Shown here piece by piece: positions 61,680-64,000 of a stretch of 64,000 nt of DNA. The notes under the pieces are model-generated. The model had not been told where the DNA came from. It saw only the letters and a program-made list of their open reading frames with translations, and ran no database searches. The first letter of the stretch is position 1. Every line of letters begins with the position of its first letter. The stretch is from assembly GCF_011947265.1 (NCBI RefSeq), contig NZ_JAATHD010000008.1:124001-188000 (forward strand). The letters run 5' to 3'. The position numbers were made by a program, and so were the translations under genes. Source of the DNA: Paenibacillus sp. HB172176. Its GTDB lineage: Bacteria > Bacillota > Bacilli > Paenibacillales > Paenibacillaceae.

Positions 61680-63137
61680 TTATTCCACGTTGATTTCGTC
61701 AAAATATTTCTCTTGCACCGTCTTCGCCGTTTTCTCAAGTCCGGCCTTCAAATCCGTGCTCTTGTTCGAGAATACTTCCTGGATGATATTGGTCATCTCC
61801 GCATAATAATCCTGCGTGTTGTATTGTGCTTCGGGCTTGCCGTCCAGAAGAGCGTCGGACTCTGCGCTGTATTTGTACACATTATCGTATTTGTCGAACA
61901 CCGCCTGCGCCTTCTGGCCGTATTCCGAGTCGCTGCTGTAATAGTTCATTTGCGGCGGAATATAGTATTTGCCCTCGGTCTTTCGGCTCTGAATGTCCGC
62001 TTCCAGGGATTCAAGGCCCTTGTCGGAGAAATAATCGAAGGTAATGTAGCGGAATGCCATCTCCTGCTCATCCTTCGACGCGTTCGGGTTAATGACGAGA
62101 TAATCGCCGCCCAGCACGCCGGTATGCTTGCCTCCCTTATCCCCTGCCGGCATCGGATAAGTCAGCACATCCTCCGGATGCATGCCGCCTTGGTTCAGCG
62201 CTTGCTCCAGCACGCCTTCGGCTCCGGCGATAACCATCGCCGTGCGGCCCTGCGCGAACGCTCCTACCGCATCTCCCCAGCCTAAGGCCCAATCCTGAGG
62301 GATTGCGTTCGCCTCCCATCTCAGCTTGTTATAGAAGTCCAGCGCCCGAAGTCCCGCTTCGGATTGGAAGGCTGCTTGCACCTTCCCGCCTTCAATGGTC
62401 TGGATGTCTCCGCCCGCCTCGAACAGGAAGTTGGTCCAGTTCCAGCCAGCCTCGTTCCCTTTGCCCATCGGCGCAATGCCGGAAATGCCCTTCGATGGAT
62501 CCGCGGCTGCCTTCGCCGTCTGATACATATCCTCCCATGTCCAATCATAATCGGGTACGGCAATGGCTTTGTCGTCCAGCATCTTCTTGTTCACAACCGT
62601 GGTTACCACGTACCCCTTCTGGGAAACTCCGAACACCTTGCCATCTATATTGAACTGAGATTGAAGCAAGGGATTGATCTGATCCTTGTACTCGTAATTG
62701 TTCCAAAGCTCGGTAATATCCGCCGCCCAGCCGCGCTCGACCAGAAACTTCGCTTCCGTCGCCCAGGTGTTGAAGAAGGTAGGCGCTTCATTGGCCGCCA
62801 TCTTGATTCCGATCTCGCTCGGATTGTAATGCCAATCGCTCTTCACGATTTCAACATTGGGATACACCTCGTTAAACCTGCGAATCTTGTCATCCTCCAG
62901 CTTGCGGTTCTCCACTTGATCCGGAAGCGGATAATAAATGCTGATTGTGATCTTCTTGTCCCTGATGTCGACTTCCTTCCCCGCGTCCGTCGCTTTATTC
63001 CCGCTGCCGTTTGCCGAACCCGAATCCGTCGGCTCGTTCGTCGCCTCCCCGTTGCCGTTATTTCCGCTGCTGCATGCAGCCAGAATCGAAATCATCAGCG
63101 TGATACATAAGAGCGCGATTGCTTTTTTGTTCCCCAT
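61680..63137 (-). CDS. Sugar ABC transporter substrate-binding lipoprotein
   Basis: The 485 residues begin with a lipoprotein signal (KAIALLCITLMISILAACSS) and a Gly/Asn/Glu-rich linker. The mature domain is of the MalE-like cluster B type (ITISIYYPLPDQVENRKLED, NEAPTFFNTWATEAKF, PMGKGNEAGWNWTNFLFEAG). It supplies the permease downstream. ATG 63137 follows AAGGGG by seven bases. Confidence 0.92.
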   Translation of the reverse strand: MGNKKAIALLCITLMISILAACSSGNNGNGEATNEPTDSGSANGSGNKATDAGKEVDIRDKKITISIYYPLPDQVENRKLEDDKIRRFNEVYPNVEIVKSDWHYNPSEIGIKMAANEAPTFFNTWATEAKFLVERGWAADITELWNNYEYKDQINPLLQSQFNIDGKVFGVSQKGYVVTTVVNKKMLDDKAIAVPDYDWTWEDMYQTAKAAADPSKGISGIAPMGKGNEAGWNWTNFLFEAGGDIQTIEGGKVQAAFQSEAGLRALDFYNKLRWEANAIPQDWALGWGDAVGAFAQGRTAMVIAGAEGVLEQALNQGGMHPEDVLTYPMPAGDKGGKHTGVLGGDYLVINPNASKDEQEMAFRYITFDYFSDKGLESLEADIQSRKTEGKYYIPPQMNYYSSDSEYGQKAQAVFDKYDNVYKYSAESDALLDGKPEAQYNTQDYYAEMTNIIQEVFSNKSTDLKAGLEKTAKTVQEKYFDEINVE

Positions 63138-63244
63138 CGCCATTCCCCTTCTCCCATAATTTAACTTGCATCCCCATCATAATGGAGTCGCTCTCTTCTA
63201 ACGAGGTGCGTTCCTATGAGGATCATGTGCGGAATTACGCTCCC

Positions 63245-64000
63245 CTATCCCTTTACGCCGCCGAGATGAAGCCCCCTCATAATGAATTTCTGGAAGAGCA
63301 GGAACACCGCAATCGGCGGAAGCATGACCATGCTGAGAATGGCAAAGCGAATGTTCAGATCAAGCATCTTCGCGCTAATGACATACTTGTAGATGGCTGT
63401 AGCGAGCGGATACTTATTATCATGATGCATCACAAGCGAAGGCCAGAACCAATCGTTCCAGGCCGTGGAGAATACGAATATCGCCAGGGTTGCGAAGATA
63501 GGGATTGACAAGGGAATAGCGATGCGCGCAAAACAATTCCAATCGGACGCCCCATCGATTCTCGCCGCTTCGATCATCTCGCCATGAATGCCGTCGAAGA
63601 AGTTTTTCAGAAGCAGAAGGAAGAAGGCGCTGGCCCCCGCGGGCAGCCAGAAGGCGGCGAAGGTATTAAGCAGACCCAAATCCCGCAAATTAAGAAAGTT
63701 CGGAATAATATACGTGCTCGGCGGAATAAACAGCGTGATCATAAAAAAGAAATAGATGCTTTTCCGGTAAGGAACCTTTAGCTTGGACAGACTGAATGCC
63801 GCCATGCCGAGCACCGCCACCGTCACAAGCATGTTGCCGCCGAAGATGAACAACGTATTTCTCAGAAACAAAGGCAAATCAATATAAGACCAGCCCTTGC
63901 CAAAATTATCGAGATGCCATTCTCGCGGAAGAAGATGCGGCGGGAAGGCGTTAACCTCCGTATTCGCCTTGAAGCCGTTGAACAAAGCGCTTAGTATCGG
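63245..64000 (-). CDS. Carbohydrate ABC transporter permease, 5' end cut by window
   Basis: MalG-type inner-membrane subunit; 251 residues are visible and the frame runs on through base 64000 (PILSALFNGFKANTEV), with the first membrane segment beyond. The EAA loop is EMIEAARIDGASDWNCFARI with IAIPLSIPIFATL, which docks the ATPase. Membrane segments include LFIFGGNMLVTVAVLGMAAF and AIPLSIPIFATLAIFVFSTA. It is on the same strand as, and upstream by orientation of, the binding protein gene (101-base gap). Confidence 0.9.
   Translation of the reverse strand, partial: PILSALFNGFKANTEVNAFPPHLLPREWHLDNFGKGWSYIDLPLFLRNTLFIFGGNMLVTVAVLGMAAFSLSKLKVPYRKSIYFFFMITLFIPPSTYIIPNFLNLRDLGLLNTFAAFWLPAGASAFFLLLLKNFFDGIHGEMIEAARIDGASDWNCFARIAIPLSIPIFATLAIFVFSTAWNDWFWPSLVMHHDNKYPLATAIYKYVISAKMLDLNIRFAILSMVMLPPIAVFLLFQKFIMRGLHLGGVKG

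Overview
The window looks like ordinary chromosome from an endospore-forming member of the Paenibacillaceae (Paenibacillus or a close relative). Reasons: AGGAGG-type ribosome binding sites with frequent TTG and GTG starts, a Leu T-box in front of ilvB-ilvN, an L20-type leader and an ATT-started infC, a Fur and PerR-like box network, sporulation genes (ylbJ, a lytH homologue, yunB, a Gmad2 lipoprotein), and the B. subtilis-like grouping yutD-lipA-lytH-yunB. No rRNA, tRNA, CRISPR, prophage or complete insertion sequence was found.

Layout. 1-5.2 kb: ilvB-ilvN with T-box, a GNAT acetyltransferase, and infC-rpmI-rplT. 5.2-14 kb: two glycosyltransferases, a PAP2 phosphatase, trmB, the tRNA-modification pair mnmL-mnmM (YtqA-YtqB), a VOC protein and manA. 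14-21 kb: envelope and secreted proteins (Gmad2 lipoprotein, a stalk-like domain joined to a trypsin-like protease, a GT39-like membrane protein) and a B12-binding radical SAM protein. 21-26 kb: an iron and peroxide group (ferritin, DUF1450 protein, fur, each with a Fur or PerR-like box), ctpA and a HAD phosphatase. 26-36 kb: central metabolism and repair (FAH hydrolase, yigZ, pgi, DUF420, ppnP, tkt, purU, nfo). 37-48 kb: a Tad/Flp pilus operon on the minus strand (tadZ-cpaF-tadB-tadC-flp-tadE-tadG-tadE-cpaA-FHA protein), then ndk upstream. 48-64 kb: a methyltransferase, pepF, the yycC pair, DUF2225, a truncated globin, a 30-residue membrane peptide, ylbJ, nadK, yutD, lipA, lytH, yunB, and the start of a sugar ABC transporter locus cut by the window end.

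The most unusual signal lies between the genes. Four intergenic stretches (about 3.43-3.61, 22.52-22.61, 27.49-27.70 and 50.07-50.25 kb) carry arrays of short palindromes. Within an array every unit has the same arms. The arms differ between arrays: TAACG/CGTTA, TGTTG/CAACA, ACGGTC/GACCGT, CTGGA/TCCAG. The spacing is nearly the same everywhere: 50-62-50, 51, 51-61-50 and 51-62-51 bases between unit starts. Two arrays lie downstream of two paralogous, 5'-truncated gene remnants (a nuclease-like segment followed by a winged-helix-like domain), and one of these remnants sits inside a perfect 15-bp inverted repeat made of its own array word. A 166-bp MITE with 14-bp inverted ends and a TTCA duplication lies next to the third array. 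I did not recognise this array family; whether it is a mobile element, an RNA structure or a protein-binding array is open.

All calls come from reading the sequence without database searches. Family names reflect recognised motifs and neighbours, and start codons were chosen from ribosome binding sites.
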